Part shown: one piece after another, positions 32,672-42,319 of the stretch
Layout: the number at the start of each line of letters is the position of its first letter
Numbering within the stretch: the stretch's first letter is position 1
Position numbers and translations under genes: made by a program
The notes under the pieces: generated by a model
The model's input: the letters and a program-made list of their open reading frames with translations, nothing else
What the model was told of the DNA's origin: nothing
Databases searched by the model: none
Assembly: GCA_029862045.1 (NCBI GenBank)
Contig: JAOTYE010000015.1
Location: 1 to 64,000, forward strand
Length of the DNA stretch: 64,000 nt
From: Gammaproteobacteria bacterium
GTDB lineage: Bacteria; Pseudomonadota; Gammaproteobacteria; Steroidobacterales; Woeseiaceae
Direction of reading: 5' to 3'

Positions 32672-34960
32672 GTGATGATTCGAGCCTGCCTGTTCCTTCT
32701 GGCAGGCGTTTACGCGCTGCAGCTTAGCAGCTTTGACTTTGATTCCGACCTGATTGCGACCGCAATGGTTGCATTATTTGTTGCTCTGGTTGTGGGAAAG
32801 ACCCGACTCGTGTTGCTCCTCATTGCAGGCGTGGCGATATTTACGCTGGCCGCACTCGAGATCTTTAACTCGCGAATTGCACCGCAATTTGTTGGCGACA
32901 GCATCGTCACGCAGGTCAGGATCGTCGATTTTCCGAAATCCAACCTGACAAATGTCAGTCTTGTGGCCGAGACCATCGGTAATACACGCCTGCCGCGGCG
33001 CATACGGGTGAGCTGGTACAAGCCGCCCGTGCCAGTTCGCTTTGGTGACATCTGGCAATTCGAGCTGCGGCTGCGCCGACCGCGCGGCAGCATTAACCCG
33101 GGTGGTTTCGACTACGAGGCGTGGCTACTGCGTGAACGGATTGGCGCCATTGGCTACGTCGTCGATGGTCGCCGTAATCAGCTATTGCGCTCAGGCGAAT
33201 TGCACATGACGGAGAGAGTGCGGCTGCACGTTGTTAACCGCGTGATACGACTCATTCCTGAAACTGAACATGCCGCCGTTCTTGCTGCGATATCAGTCGG
33301 CGCAAGACACCTCGTCACACCGCAGCAGTGGCAGCGATATGCACGCACAGGCACGAGTCACCTCATGGCGATCTCCGGCCTGCATGTGGGAATGGCGGCG
33401 GCGGGCGGCTATTTCCTTGCAGCCATTCTCGGCGGCTTATCGCGGTGGCGTCGCAACCAGCATCTAGCTGCAACGATGTCCGCTCTTTTCGTCGCTGCAT
33501 GTTACGAAGTGTTCTCGGGTCTCGGGATTCCGGCGCAAAGGGCGAGTCTGATGATAGCCCTGCTGGCGACCGCTGTGCTCGCCGGGCGACAAGTGCGGCC
33601 ATTGAGCATTATCGCGACGGCCTGCGTGGTCGTCGTCCTGTTGTCACCCCTTGCTACGATGACGCCCGGTTTTAAGCTCTCGTTCTCCGCGGTGCTTATA
33701 CTCATCTGGCTCGCGCGACGATATCCGGGACGAAACGACAGACGCCGAATGCTGCGGCCGCTCACTGCGATTCGGCAACTCGGCGCCGTGCAACTGGCGT
33801 TGTTGCTTGGCTTGCTACCGCTAACCGTGCTGCTATTCAGTCGTATTGCCTTTGCAGCACCGCTCGTAAACCTGATCGCCGTGCCGATCTTCAGTTTTGT
33901 TACCGTACCTTTCACGCTTGCAGGTCTGTTGCTTGACGGTGCTCTTCAGGCCGCAGGTGATCGCGCATTGCTGGCCGCGGCGTTCAGCTTGAAGATCATA
34001 GAATCCTTGATAGTCGCGGTGGCCGATCTGCCGTGGGCGAGCCTCACGACTACCGAAATCTCACACCGGGCATGGTTGTACCTTGTCATGCCGCTGGCCT
34101 GGGTCGTCTTCCCGCCGGGGTGGCCAGGGCGGACCGTCGCGTTCGTCGCAGTGGTGGCGCTCGTGCTGTATCAGCCGCCGCGACCCCCTGCAGGATGTGC
34201 CGATATCGACACGCTCGATGTCGGTCAGGGCCTTTCAATCGTTGTCACGACCCGCAAGCATGTTGTGGTCTACGACGCAGGCCCGGCATTTCGCAGCGGC
34301 GGCAGTGCCGCGGCAACTGTTGTCCTGCCGTTCCTTGCCAACCGCGGCATCGATCGCGTTGACAAGCTTGTTGTCTCGCACGCAGATCTCGATCACGCCG
34401 GGGGCATTGCGGCTATTGTTGCCAATGTCGAGGTCCTCGACATGCGCGTTGGAGAGCCTTTGGCCGGCCTGGTGTCGTCTGCAGTTCGTTGTCTCGCAGG
34501 CGAAAGGTGGCGTTATGACGGCGTGGAGTTTTACTTCGTCCACCCGGCGGCGCCCGTGCAGCACGACGGCAACGACGCATCCTGCGTGCTCATGATTCAA
34601 ACGGGCGATCGCCGCGCACTGCTCACCGGTGACATCGAGCGGCCGGTCGAAAATGAACTCGTTCGCAGCGGCGCCGTCCGCGACGTCGACGCGGTCATCG
34701 TTCCGCATCACGGCAGCCGAACGTCATCCAGTCTGCCTTTCGTGCACGCGTTACGCCCATCGGTGGCGATTGTCTCAGCCAGCTACGGCAACCGCTGGGG
34801 GTTCCCCAAGGACGATGTGGTTGAGCGCTGGCACGCAGCAGGGGCGCAAGTACTTGTGACATCCACGTCGGGCGCAATCGGTATGCGCCTGTGCGAGGAG
34901 GGCGGAGTGGTGTCGCTGGTCCAACACCGGACCCAGCAGCGTCGAATCTGGCATGAATAA
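32672..34960 (+). CDS. comEC: DNA uptake channel protein ComEC/Rec2
   Basis: 762 aa. N-terminal OB-like ComEC domain (GDIWQFELRLRRPRG), central multi-helix Competence domain (TSHLMAISGLHVGMAAAGGYF) and C-terminal metallo-beta-lactamase domain (SHADLDHAGGIAAI, VPHHGSRTSS). It is the inner-membrane channel for transforming DNA, so the cell may be naturally competent; no other com or pilus genes are in the window. GTG at 32672 or ATG at 32675. Confidence 0.92.
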   Translation: MMIRACLFLLAGVYALQLSSFDFDSDLIATAMVALFVALVVGKTRLVLLLIAGVAIFTLAALEIFNSRIAPQFVGDSIVTQVRIVDFPKSNLTNVSLVAETIGNTRLPRRIRVSWYKPPVPVRFGDIWQFELRLRRPRGSINPGGFDYEAWLLRERIGAIGYVVDGRRNQLLRSGELHMTERVRLHVVNRVIRLIPETEHAAVLAAISVGARHLVTPQQWQRYARTGTSHLMAISGLHVGMAAAGGYFLAAILGGLSRWRRNQHLAATMSALFVAACYEVFSGLGIPAQRASLMIALLATAVLAGRQVRPLSIIATACVVVVLLSPLATMTPGFKLSFSAVLILIWLARRYPGRNDRRRMLRPLTAIRQLGAVQLALLLGLLPLTVLLFSRIAFAAPLVNLIAVPIFSFVTVPFTLAGLLLDGALQAAGDRALLAAAFSLKIIESLIVAVADLPWASLTTTEISHRAWLYLVMPLAWVVFPPGWPGRTVAFVAVVALVLYQPPRPPAGCADIDTLDVGQGLSIVVTTRKHVVVYDAGPAFRSGGSAAATVVLPFLANRGIDRVDKLVVSHADLDHAGGIAAIVANVEVLDMRVGEPLAGLVSSAVRCLAGERWRYDGVEFYFVHPAAPVQHDGNDASCVLMIQTGDRRALLTGDIERPVENELVRSGAVRDVDAVIVPHHGSRTSSSLPFVHALRPSVAIVSASYGNRWGFPKDDVVERWHAAGAQVLVTSTSGAIGMRLCEEGGVVSLVQHRTQQRRIWHE

Positions 34961-34995
34961 ACTGTATATTCCATTTTTCCTCTGAGTCGGGTTGT

Positions 34996-35616
34996 ATGGT
35001 TGAGATAGTTAAATCTGGCGGCTGGTTGATGGCGCCCATCATCCTCTGCGCAATCATCGCAATGGGGATCATTCTCGAGCGATTCTGGACGCTGCGGCAA
35101 AAGCGCGTCATCCCCGAAGACCTGACCAGCAAGGTGTGGGGCTGGGTCAAGAAAGACCAGCTCGATCAGAAGCAGATTCAGAGCCTGCATCAGGGGTCGG
35201 CGCTCGGACAGATCCTCGCGGCCGGGCTGATCAATCGCGATCGCGAACGCACGGTAATGAAGGACAGCATCGAGGACACGGGCCGACACGTCGTGCATGA
35301 ACTCGAGCGCTACCTCGAAACGCTCGGCACCATCGCCGCGGTGTCACCATTGCTGGGGCTTCTTGGCACGGTAATCGGCATGGTCAAGGTCTTTACGGCG
35401 ATTACGACACACGGTGTCGGCAATCCAACGGTGCTTGCGGGCGGCATCGCAGAAGCGCTGATAACGACGGCGGCCGGCCTTACCGTCGCTATTCCTGCTT
35501 TGATCGGTTTTCGGTATTACCGCAATCGAGTCGATACACTGGTCGTCGATATGGAAAAGGAAGCGATCAAGCTCGTCGAGGCACTGCACCGGCGTCAGGA
35601 AAAGGGTAACGGATGA
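34996..35616 (+). CDS. exbB: MotA/TolQ/ExbB proton channel family protein
   Basis: 206 aa. Three membrane helices (about 10-29, 110-140, 157-177) with VSPLLGLLGTVIGMVKVF and the conserved AGGIAEALITTAAGLTVAIPAL. It forms the proton channel of an ExbBD-type motor, probably energising TonB-dependent import. In Pseudomonas the homologous pair also sits between comEC and lpxK. Overlaps exbD by 4 bp. Confidence 0.9.
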   Translation: MVEIVKSGGWLMAPIILCAIIAMGIILERFWTLRQKRVIPEDLTSKVWGWVKKDQLDQKQIQSLHQGSALGQILAAGLINRDRERTVMKDSIEDTGRHVVHELERYLETLGTIAAVSPLLGLLGTVIGMVKVFTAITTHGVGNPTVLAGGIAEALITTAAGLTVAIPALIGFRYYRNRVDTLVVDMEKEAIKLVEALHRRQEKGNG

Positions 35617-36038
35617 GACTCAGCCTGCGGCCCAGGACTCAGCCTGAGGTTAATCTGACGTCGCTGATCGATGTCGTGTTGTTGTTGCTGATATTTTTTA
35701 TGGTGTCGACGAGCTTCGTCAAGCAATCGCAGATCTCTATCAGCTTGCCGCAGGCCGATAGTGCAGCGATCGTCGAGGAAGTGCCGCAGCAGATCGACAT
35801 CATGATCACCGAGACGGGCACCTTCCTTGTCAATGGTCGCGAACTCATCAATAGCCGCGTGGAGACGATACGTAACGCCCTGCAAAAGATTTCGGGCGGC
35901 AACAATACGCTGCCGCTGACGATAAGTGCAGACGCTAACGCCAAACACCAGGACGTTGTAACAGCCATGGATGTGGCCGGTCGGCTCGGATTCAAGAAGA
36001 TCAGCATTGCGACGGTCAACGATCCGGCGTCCGAGTAG
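35613..36038 (+). CDS. exbD: ExbD/TolR-type biopolymer transport protein
   Basis: 141 aa. Short cytoplasmic N-terminus, one membrane helix with the protonatable aspartate (SLIDVVLLLLIFFMVS, D at about 20) and a periplasmic domain (ISADANAKHQDVVTAMDVAG). Partner of the adjacent ExbB. No tonB gene is next to it, so the energised partner is elsewhere. Confidence 0.9.
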   Translation: MRLSLRPRTQPEVNLTSLIDVVLLLLIFFMVSTSFVKQSQISISLPQADSAAIVEEVPQQIDIMITETGTFLVNGRELINSRVETIRNALQKISGGNNTLPLTISADANAKHQDVVTAMDVAGRLGFKKISIATVNDPASE

Positions 36039-36062
36039 GATCGGCTGAGGTCGTGCAATACC

Positions 36063-37814
36063 GTGACTAATCGAATCGATCCCAGAGCCCGCATCATCTA
36101 TCGACGACTGTGGCGCTATGTCGTGCCTTACAAGCTGGTCGCAGTGGTCGCGGTGGTTGGAATGGCGTCGACGGCGCTCATCGAGGCGAGTCTGGTGTAT
36201 CTGCTCGAGCCGTTGATGGACGAAGCACTCGTCGCGCAGAATCTCGAAACCGTACGCTGGATGCCGATCGCATTTATCGCGATTTTTGTTGCACGCGGCG
36301 TTTCGGGGTTCGCCACAGAGCTGTCACTGGGCTGGATCGGCCGCAATGTAATCAGCTCGTTGCGTCGCGACGTATTTCGCAAATTCCTCACGCTGCCCGC
36401 CCGCTTCTTCGAATCGCACAGCACCGGACCACTATTGTCGCGCCTGACCTATAACGTCGAAATGGTCGCCGAATCTGTGACCAACGTTGTCACAATTGCC
36501 GTACGCGACGTCCTGACCGTCATCGCCGCATTTTCCGTCATGCTGTTACAGAGTCCGAAACTGACACAGTTTGTCGCCATTCTGATCCCCATCATCGCGT
36601 TGCTCGTACGTGTTATGGGTATCGCGTTTCGTCGCTACAGCGGCCGCATCCAGGACTCAGTTGGCGAAGTCACCCAGGTTACCGAGGAAATCGTCACAGG
36701 CAATCGTGTCGTAAAGATTTTCGGTGGCTACGAGTACGAGAAAGATCGCCTCGATGAAGTCGATGAACGCAACAAGGGCCAGAACCTGAAACTGATTCGG
36801 GTGCGCTCGATGGGGGTTGCCGTTACGCAATCAATTTTCGGATTGGGCATGGCCGGCGTGATTTATATGGCGGGTCGGGAATCGGTTGCAGGCAATCTGA
36901 GTCCGGGCGAGTTCATCTCGTTTTTCAGCGCAATGATGCTAATGCTGCAGCCGGTGAGGCGCATCACCAACGTCAACGCGACATTGCAACGCGGCGTTGC
37001 CGCAGCCGACAGCCTGTTCTCGGTGATGGATGAACCGGAGGAAATCGACACTGGTACTGAAACGATCGGCCGCGCTAGAGGAATTGTCGAGTTTCGTAAC
37101 GTCAGTTTTTCCTATGGGCATGACACCGAAACGGTGCTCGAAGATATTTCGGTTACTGTGGAACCCGGACATACACTGGCAATTGTCGGCCAGTCAGGCG
37201 GCGGCAAATCGACGCTCGTCGGCTTGTTGCCACGCTTCTACGACGTTGACGACGGTGAGATCCTGCTTGATGGCAAACCAATTCGTGACTACACGCTGAA
37301 GAGCTTGCGCGACAACATCAGTCTCGTTAGTCAGGATGTCATTCTGTTCGATGACACGATCGCAAATAATCTCGCCTACGGCGAACTGCGACAGCATTCA
37401 ACAGAAGAACTGATGCAAGCTGCGGAAGCGGCGCACGTGCTCGATTTTACGAACGATATGCCGGACGGCCTCGAGACCATGGTTGGCGATCGAGGCGTGT
37501 TGCTGTCGGGTGGACAGCGGCAACGCATTGCGATCGGTCGTGCGCTCCTGAAAAACGCACCCGTATTGATTCTCGACGAGGCGACATCATCTCTTGATAC
37601 ACGATCCGAGCGCCGTATTCAGGAGGCATTGAACGAATTGATGAAAAACCGAACAACACTCGTCATTGCACACCGCTTATCGACGGTCGAACGCGCCGAT
37701 CACATTATCGTTTTGGACAGTGGTCGTATTGTTGAAGCCGGCTCTCACCAGGAGTTGCTTGCGCGGGACGGCCAGTATGCGGCTCTTTACCATATGCAGT
37801 TCACCGAGGAGTAG
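36063..37814 (+). CDS. msbA: Lipid A export ATP-binding/permease protein MsbA
   Basis: 583 aa half-transporter. Six membrane helices in residues 1-310, Walker A GQSGGGKSTLVGLL, signature LSGGQRQRIAIGRALL and Walker B VLILDEATSSLD. It flips lipid A-core across the inner membrane. GTG start 24 bp after exbD. The stop overlaps the lpxK GTG by one base, so export and lipid A kinase are coupled. Confidence 0.93.
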   Translation: MTNRIDPRARIIYRRLWRYVVPYKLVAVVAVVGMASTALIEASLVYLLEPLMDEALVAQNLETVRWMPIAFIAIFVARGVSGFATELSLGWIGRNVISSLRRDVFRKFLTLPARFFESHSTGPLLSRLTYNVEMVAESVTNVVTIAVRDVLTVIAAFSVMLLQSPKLTQFVAILIPIIALLVRVMGIAFRRYSGRIQDSVGEVTQVTEEIVTGNRVVKIFGGYEYEKDRLDEVDERNKGQNLKLIRVRSMGVAVTQSIFGLGMAGVIYMAGRESVAGNLSPGEFISFFSAMMLMLQPVRRITNVNATLQRGVAAADSLFSVMDEPEEIDTGTETIGRARGIVEFRNVSFSYGHDTETVLEDISVTVEPGHTLAIVGQSGGGKSTLVGLLPRFYDVDDGEILLDGKPIRDYTLKSLRDNISLVSQDVILFDDTIANNLAYGELRQHSTEELMQAAEAAHVLDFTNDMPDGLETMVGDRGVLLSGGQRQRIAIGRALLKNAPVLILDEATSSLDTRSERRIQEALNELMKNRTTLVIAHRLSTVERADHIIVLDSGRIVEAGSHQELLARDGQYAALYHMQFTEE

Positions 37815-38851
37815 TGGCGGGCACAATGTACAAATGGTTGCATCGCGTGTGGTACGAAGGGGCGTCGTCCTATCAGATGTTACTTCCGCTCAGCGGTTTA
37901 TATTGGCTTCTGATTACGTTGCGGCGCTGCATGTTCCGTTTCGGGTTGCTCGGCCGCTATCGCGCTACCGTACCGGTCGTCGTGGTCGGGAATATCACGG
38001 CGGGGGGCACCGGCAAGACGCCGGTTACGATTTGGCTGTCCCGCGAATTTCGGGAGCGGGGATTCTCGCCCGGCATCGTCAGTCGCGGCTACGGTGGAAG
38101 CAGGTCAACCACGTCGATGCGCGTGGATTCGGCCAGCGATCCCAACGTCGTTGGTGACGAGCCGGTTCTGCTGGCAAAGAAAACCGGATGTCCCGTTGTC
38201 GTTGATGCCGATCGTTCCAGGGCGGCGCAAATGCTCGTCGACGACGGCGTGAACGTGATCATTGCGGACGACGGGCTGCAGCATTATCGGCTGGAGCGGA
38301 GCTACGAGATCTGTGTGATCGACGGGTCGCGTGGACTGGGCAATCGCTTATTACTGCCGGCCGGTCCGCTGCGGGAAACGATCGATCGTCTCGGTCAAGT
38401 GGATCAGGTGCTGATCAATGGGCGAACGAGCGAAAAAAGCGCGGAACTGACGGTGGTTGAGCAGAATGCGATTGAATTCGAATTGATTGCCGAGGAGGTC
38501 ACTCGACTCAATGGTTCGCTGACGCGGCCGATTGCGCGCTTCGCCGGCACCACCGTACATGGCGTTGCGGCGATCGGCAATCCAGTGCGGTTTTTCGATT
38601 TGCTGCGCACGCACGGAATTCAGGTTATTGAACATGCATTACGCGATCATGCGAAGCTCGACGTCAGGGATCTGAGTTTTGGTGACGACTTCGAGATACT
38701 GATGACGGAAAAAGATGCTGTCAAACTCAAAGGTACGACTTCGGACAAGTACTGGACCGTGCCGGTAGAAATGAAAATCGATCCTGTTGTGGCGGGGCCC
38801 TGGCTGGAGCAGATCGAGTCACGCTTACGTAGCGAACTGGAAATTCAATGA
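37814..38851 (+). CDS. lpxK: Tetraacyldisaccharide 4'-kinase
   Basis: 345 aa. Walker A variant GNITAGGTGKTPVTIWL (about 56-72), SRGYGGS, DEPVLLAKK and the DDGLQH motif of LpxK are present. It phosphorylates the 4' position of the lipid A precursor at the inner membrane. GTG at 37814 overlaps the msbA stop; the ATG 12 bp later is a possible alternative. Overlaps kdsB by 4 bp. Confidence 0.94.
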   Translation: MAGTMYKWLHRVWYEGASSYQMLLPLSGLYWLLITLRRCMFRFGLLGRYRATVPVVVVGNITAGGTGKTPVTIWLSREFRERGFSPGIVSRGYGGSRSTTSMRVDSASDPNVVGDEPVLLAKKTGCPVVVDADRSRAAQMLVDDGVNVIIADDGLQHYRLERSYEICVIDGSRGLGNRLLLPAGPLRETIDRLGQVDQVLINGRTSEKSAELTVVEQNAIEFELIAEEVTRLNGSLTRPIARFAGTTVHGVAAIGNPVRFFDLLRTHGIQVIEHALRDHAKLDVRDLSFGDDFEILMTEKDAVKLKGTTSDKYWTVPVEMKIDPVVAGPWLEQIESRLRSELEIQ

Positions 38852-39594
38852 GCGATTTTGTCGTCGTCGTACCGTCACGCTATGCGTCAATTCGCTTGCC
38901 GGGAAAGCCGCTGCGCGAGATCAACGGCAAGCCCATGCTCGAGCACGTGTTTGAGCGCGGCACCGAGAGCAATGCGAGTGAAGTTGTTATTGCCACCGAT
39001 GATGAGCGCATTGCCGAGGCTGCTGAAGGATTTGGCGCACGCGTTTGCATGACGGGCAATCAGCACCGATCCGGCACCGAGCGTATCGCCGAGGTCTGCG
39101 ATCTGTTGGATTGGGGTGACGATAAAATCGTCGTAAATCTCCAGGGTGACGAACCCACGATGCCCGCGGCACTGATAAACCAATGCGCCGCATCGCTTGA
39201 TGACAGTACAGCGGATATCGCGACGCTTGCATCGCCGATCGCATCACAGCAGGATTTCGAGAACCCGAATGTTGTCAAAGTCATTGTTGACGATAACAGC
39301 AACGCAATCTATTTCAGCCGTACGGCGATTCCCTACCCAAGAGACAGCGAACGACAATCCGAGGCGCGGTGTGCAGCTTTGCATCATCATGGCATCTACG
39401 CTTATCGATGCGGGGTGTTGCGACGACTCGTCGCCGCGGAGCCGTCGCGACTCGAAGTATGCGAACAACTTGAGCAATTGCGCGCGCTGTCGCTCGGCAT
39501 GACGATTCGAGTGGCCGTGCCATCGAATCGGCCCGGGGCAGGCGTTGACACGGAGCAGGATCTCGCTGTGGCCGCCGCGGAGCTGGCGCAATAA
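38848..39594 (+). CDS. kdsB: 3-deoxy-manno-octulosonate cytidylyltransferase
   Basis: 248 aa. VVVPSRYASIRLPGKPL nucleotide-binding start, ATDDERI, and NLQGDEPTMP with the catalytic aspartate. It makes CMP-Kdo for lipopolysaccharide. The usual small Trm112-like gene between lpxK and kdsB is absent. It is the last gene of the conserved block before the accessory region. Confidence 0.95.
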   Translation: MSDFVVVVPSRYASIRLPGKPLREINGKPMLEHVFERGTESNASEVVIATDDERIAEAAEGFGARVCMTGNQHRSGTERIAEVCDLLDWGDDKIVVNLQGDEPTMPAALINQCAASLDDSTADIATLASPIASQQDFENPNVVKVIVDDNSNAIYFSRTAIPYPRDSERQSEARCAALHHHGIYAYRCGVLRRLVAAEPSRLEVCEQLEQLRALSLGMTIRVAVPSNRPGAGVDTEQDLAVAAAELAQ

Positions 39595-39674
39595 CCCCGA
39601 GATACGCGACACCAAAGGGCGGCTTCGAGGTCCGATACTTTGGTTTTGAGGTTCTTCGGGATATAGTTTCACGC

Positions 39675-39971
39675 ATGCGCAGGCTTTTCGGAAATGCGTG
39701 GCCGTTCGCCAATGCAGCGCTGATCTTCTTGCTGATCACGGCGCAGACCGGTGCGATCGCGCATTCTTACGAGCACGAATTGGGCATAGCGCAAGATACG
39801 ACTTGTGCATCTTGCGCAACGGCCAGTCAAATTGCTGCTGGCTGCATTGACACCGGTGTCGTGCAGGACATCAAACGATTTATCTCTGGTCACGACGTTG
39901 GCCCGTATATGCCAGGCAATTCAAATTGCGCGCTGACAGTTCGACAACGCGGTCCCCCGCAGTCACTCTGA
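39675..39971 (+). CDS. Small exported His/Cys protein of a zinc-uptake group
   Basis: 98 aa. Signal-anchor or signal peptide (ANAALIFLLITAQTGAIAH), then a short mature part with HSYEHELG, CASC and a third cysteine (AAGC). The HxxxH plus CxxC arrangement is a plausible metal site, and it resembles small DUF2946-like proteins found beside metal transport genes. It lies upstream of an outer-membrane barrel and znuAB on the same strand. Function not known. Confidence 0.6.
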   Translation: MRRLFGNAWPFANAALIFLLITAQTGAIAHSYEHELGIAQDTTCASCATASQIAAGCIDTGVVQDIKRFISGHDVGPYMPGNSNCALTVRQRGPPQSL

Positions 39972-40083
39972 CGTTTTTCTGAACGACCAAGCAACGGATT
40001 GCATCACTGGCGCGGGCTAGGTGGTCCTCGTCGCACGACGGCAGCTGGAGAGAACTTCACTTGCCGGCAGCAGAACAGAGTAA

Positions 40084-41415
40084 ATGACAATGAAATTCAA
40101 GTCCGTAATCGCCTTACTATTCATCGTTGGCGCCTACGCGCCAGTTGCATACGCAGAAAATCTCGCAGTTGAAGTCGCAGAGCTTCGGGCTCTGCTGATG
40201 GAGACGCGGCGCGATTATGAAGATCGGATAAGCGATCTGGAAACCAGGCTCGCCAGTGCTGAGCAACTGGCGAGCGGCGCAAAACGCGACGCAAGCGAAG
40301 CATTCGAGATTGCCGAGCAGACCGCGATTGACCAGTCGTCTAGTACTTCCGCGGCGAACACATTTAATCCAGCGCTTGGCGCGGTGCTCTCCGGTCGTTA
40401 TGGGAGCGTCGACGAGGCGTGGGAGGAAATTCCGGGATTCCAGCCGGCTGGAGAAATCGGTACAGGCGAATCCGGTTTCGCGCTCGGCGAGGCCGAAATC
40501 AATCTAAAGGCGAACGTTGATGACAGGTTTTTCGGCAACCTGACGTTCGCAATTGCTGACGAAGAGGGTGAGGTTGAAGTCGAGCTGGAGGAGGCCTGGC
40601 TGCAAACCGCCGGACTACCCGCGGGAATTACCGTGACCGGCGGCCGCTTGTTCTCGGCGACAGGCTACATCAACGGCTTTCATCGGCACACGGACGATTT
40701 CGCTGATCGACCGCTACCGTATCAGGCGTTTTTCGGCGGTCAATACGTTGTCGATGGACTGCAAGCCCGCTGGATCGCACCAACTCCACTCTTGTTCGAG
40801 TTAGGTGCCGAGCTGAACTGGGGCAGCGGCTTTCCGGCCGCCGGTGAAGCTGATTCCTCGCCCGGAGCATATACGTTATTCGCCAAACTCGGTGGTGACG
40901 TCGGCGTGAGCCACAGTTGGCAACTCGGTATCTCGTGGCTGAGTGCCGATGCGCTTGAGCGCGGCGATACCGCGACGTTTAGCGGCGATAGTGAGCTGGC
41001 GGTAGCCGACTTTGTCTGGAAGTGGGCGCCGCATGGGAATTCAGTGCAACGAAATCTCAAGCTGCAAGGCGAGTACTTCAGCCGCTCGGAATCCGGTGTT
41101 TTTGACGGTTTGGTGTACGACGGTGATCAGACGGGTTGGTATTTGCAGGGGGTATGGCAATTTACGCCCCGGTGGCGGCTCGGATTGCGGCACGATGTTG
41201 TCGATGCGGATAACGGACCGTTACTCGTCGGCACACAACTGGAGGACCCTGGGCGCAGTTCGAGCCGCGACAGCCTGATGCTTGACTGGTCGCCGAGCGA
41301 GTTCAGCCGATTGCGTCTGCAATACACGAATGACCAGGTGCTTGCCGATACCGGTCAGCAGTGGTTGTTGCAGTACATCATGAGTCTCGGTGCCCACGGT
41401 GCCCACGCTTTCTAG
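40084..41415 (+). CDS. Outer-membrane beta-barrel protein linked to znuAB
   Basis: 443 aa. Signal peptide (about 1-24, ending VAYAE), a coiled coil (about 27-75), then a beta-barrel-like region from about 95 rich in alternating hydrophobic strands and aromatic residues, ending in HAF, with a terminal phenylalanine typical of outer-membrane insertion. No TonB box or plug domain is visible, so it is not a normal TonB-dependent receptor. Its place 10 bp before znuA suggests a porin-like role in metal entry. That role is inference. Confidence 0.65.
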   Translation: MTMKFKSVIALLFIVGAYAPVAYAENLAVEVAELRALLMETRRDYEDRISDLETRLASAEQLASGAKRDASEAFEIAEQTAIDQSSSTSAANTFNPALGAVLSGRYGSVDEAWEEIPGFQPAGEIGTGESGFALGEAEINLKANVDDRFFGNLTFAIADEEGEVEVELEEAWLQTAGLPAGITVTGGRLFSATGYINGFHRHTDDFADRPLPYQAFFGGQYVVDGLQARWIAPTPLLFELGAELNWGSGFPAAGEADSSPGAYTLFAKLGGDVGVSHSWQLGISWLSADALERGDTATFSGDSELAVADFVWKWAPHGNSVQRNLKLQGEYFSRSESGVFDGLVYDGDQTGWYLQGVWQFTPRWRLGLRHDVVDADNGPLLVGTQLEDPGRSSSRDSLMLDWSPSEFSRLRLQYTNDQVLADTGQQWLLQYIMSLGAHGAHAF

Positions 41416-41425
41416 AGGATTCCGC

Positions 41426-42319
41426 ATGAAATCGGTAGCAACGCTAATCTTGTTGATTGTTACGCCGGTATCGGCCAGCGCAATCGACATCTTTGCCTGT
41501 GAGCCTGAGTGGGGTTCGCTGGCGACGGAACTGGCAGGCGACAAAGCGAATGTCACTGTTGCAACAACGGCGTTTCAGGACCCACATCGCCTGCAGGCGA
41601 AACCAAGCCTGATCGCTGCGATTCGCCGCGCAAATATGGTGATTTGCACTGGTGCGGATCTGGAAATAGGCTGGCTGCCGCTACTGCTGCGACGTGCCGG
41701 CAACTCAAGCATTCAGGCTGGTAATCCGGGCCACTTCATGGCGGCGGACTATGTGCGTAAGCTCGAAGTGCCAAAGATCATCGATCGATCGCAAGGCGAT
41801 ATTCATCCGCAGGGCAATCCACACGTACATCTTGACCCGAGAAATATCCGCCGTATTGGTATTGCTCTCGGCGACCGGCTTCGCGAAATAGATCCCGCGA
41901 ACGCTGCGTACTATGATTCGCGGCTCGCCGATTTTCAAAGTCGTTGGAATGAATCAATTGACGTCTGGGAGCAAAACTCGGCGGATCTTGCCGGCATCCG
42001 CCTGGCGTCGAATCATCGCAGCTTCAGCTATTTCGCGGCGTGGCTTGATCTGAATATCGTCGCGACACTCGAACCGAAACCGGGCATACCCGCGAGTGGG
42101 GCGCAACTTGCCACATTGCTCGAGCAGCTTTCGTCGAATCCGCCAGCGGCTGTCATTCGAACACCGTATGCAAACGAAAGACCGTCGAAGTGGTTATCGA
42201 CACAACTTAAAATTCCGGAAGTCAAGTTGCCGTATACCATCGGTGGTGCAGACAATGTCAGCGATCTGTTTGCTTTGTTCGAAGAATCAATTGCCATTCT
42301 GCGGGAGCTGGCTCAGTGA
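41426..42319 (+). CDS. znuA: Zinc/manganese-type ABC transporter substrate-binding protein
   Basis: 297 aa. Signal peptide (MKSVATLILLIVTPVSASA), cluster A-I fold. Candidate metal ligands are H54 (DPHRLQ), H133 (NPHVHLDP) and H197 (SNHRSF), with an acidic residue expected near the C-terminus. The His-rich loop of classic ZnuA is almost absent. Zinc is the likeliest substrate, manganese possible. The ATG with upstream AGAGGA is preferred to an earlier frame inside the barrel gene. The stop overlaps the znuB GTG. Confidence 0.82.
   Translation: MKSVATLILLIVTPVSASAIDIFACEPEWGSLATELAGDKANVTVATTAFQDPHRLQAKPSLIAAIRRANMVICTGADLEIGWLPLLLRRAGNSSIQAGNPGHFMAADYVRKLEVPKIIDRSQGDIHPQGNPHVHLDPRNIRRIGIALGDRLREIDPANAAYYDSRLADFQSRWNESIDVWEQNSADLAGIRLASNHRSFSYFAAWLDLNIVATLEPKPGIPASGAQLATLLEQLSSNPPAAVIRTPYANERPSKWLSTQLKIPEVKLPYTIGGADNVSDLFALFEESIAILRELAQ

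Noticed and set aside
34961-34980. CTGTATATTCC as a LexA box before exbB
   Set aside because: The second half-site (ACAG at the right spacing) is missing. A similar AAACTGTATATTC occurs inverted near 4727, but it too lacks the full box.
39595-39674. Zur operator before the small His/Cys protein gene
   Set aside because: I looked for a palindromic Zur-like site and found no convincing inverted repeat.
40052-40083. GAACTT at 40052 as a sigma-E promoter of the barrel gene
   Set aside because: No TCTA/TCTGA-like element lies 15-17 nt downstream.
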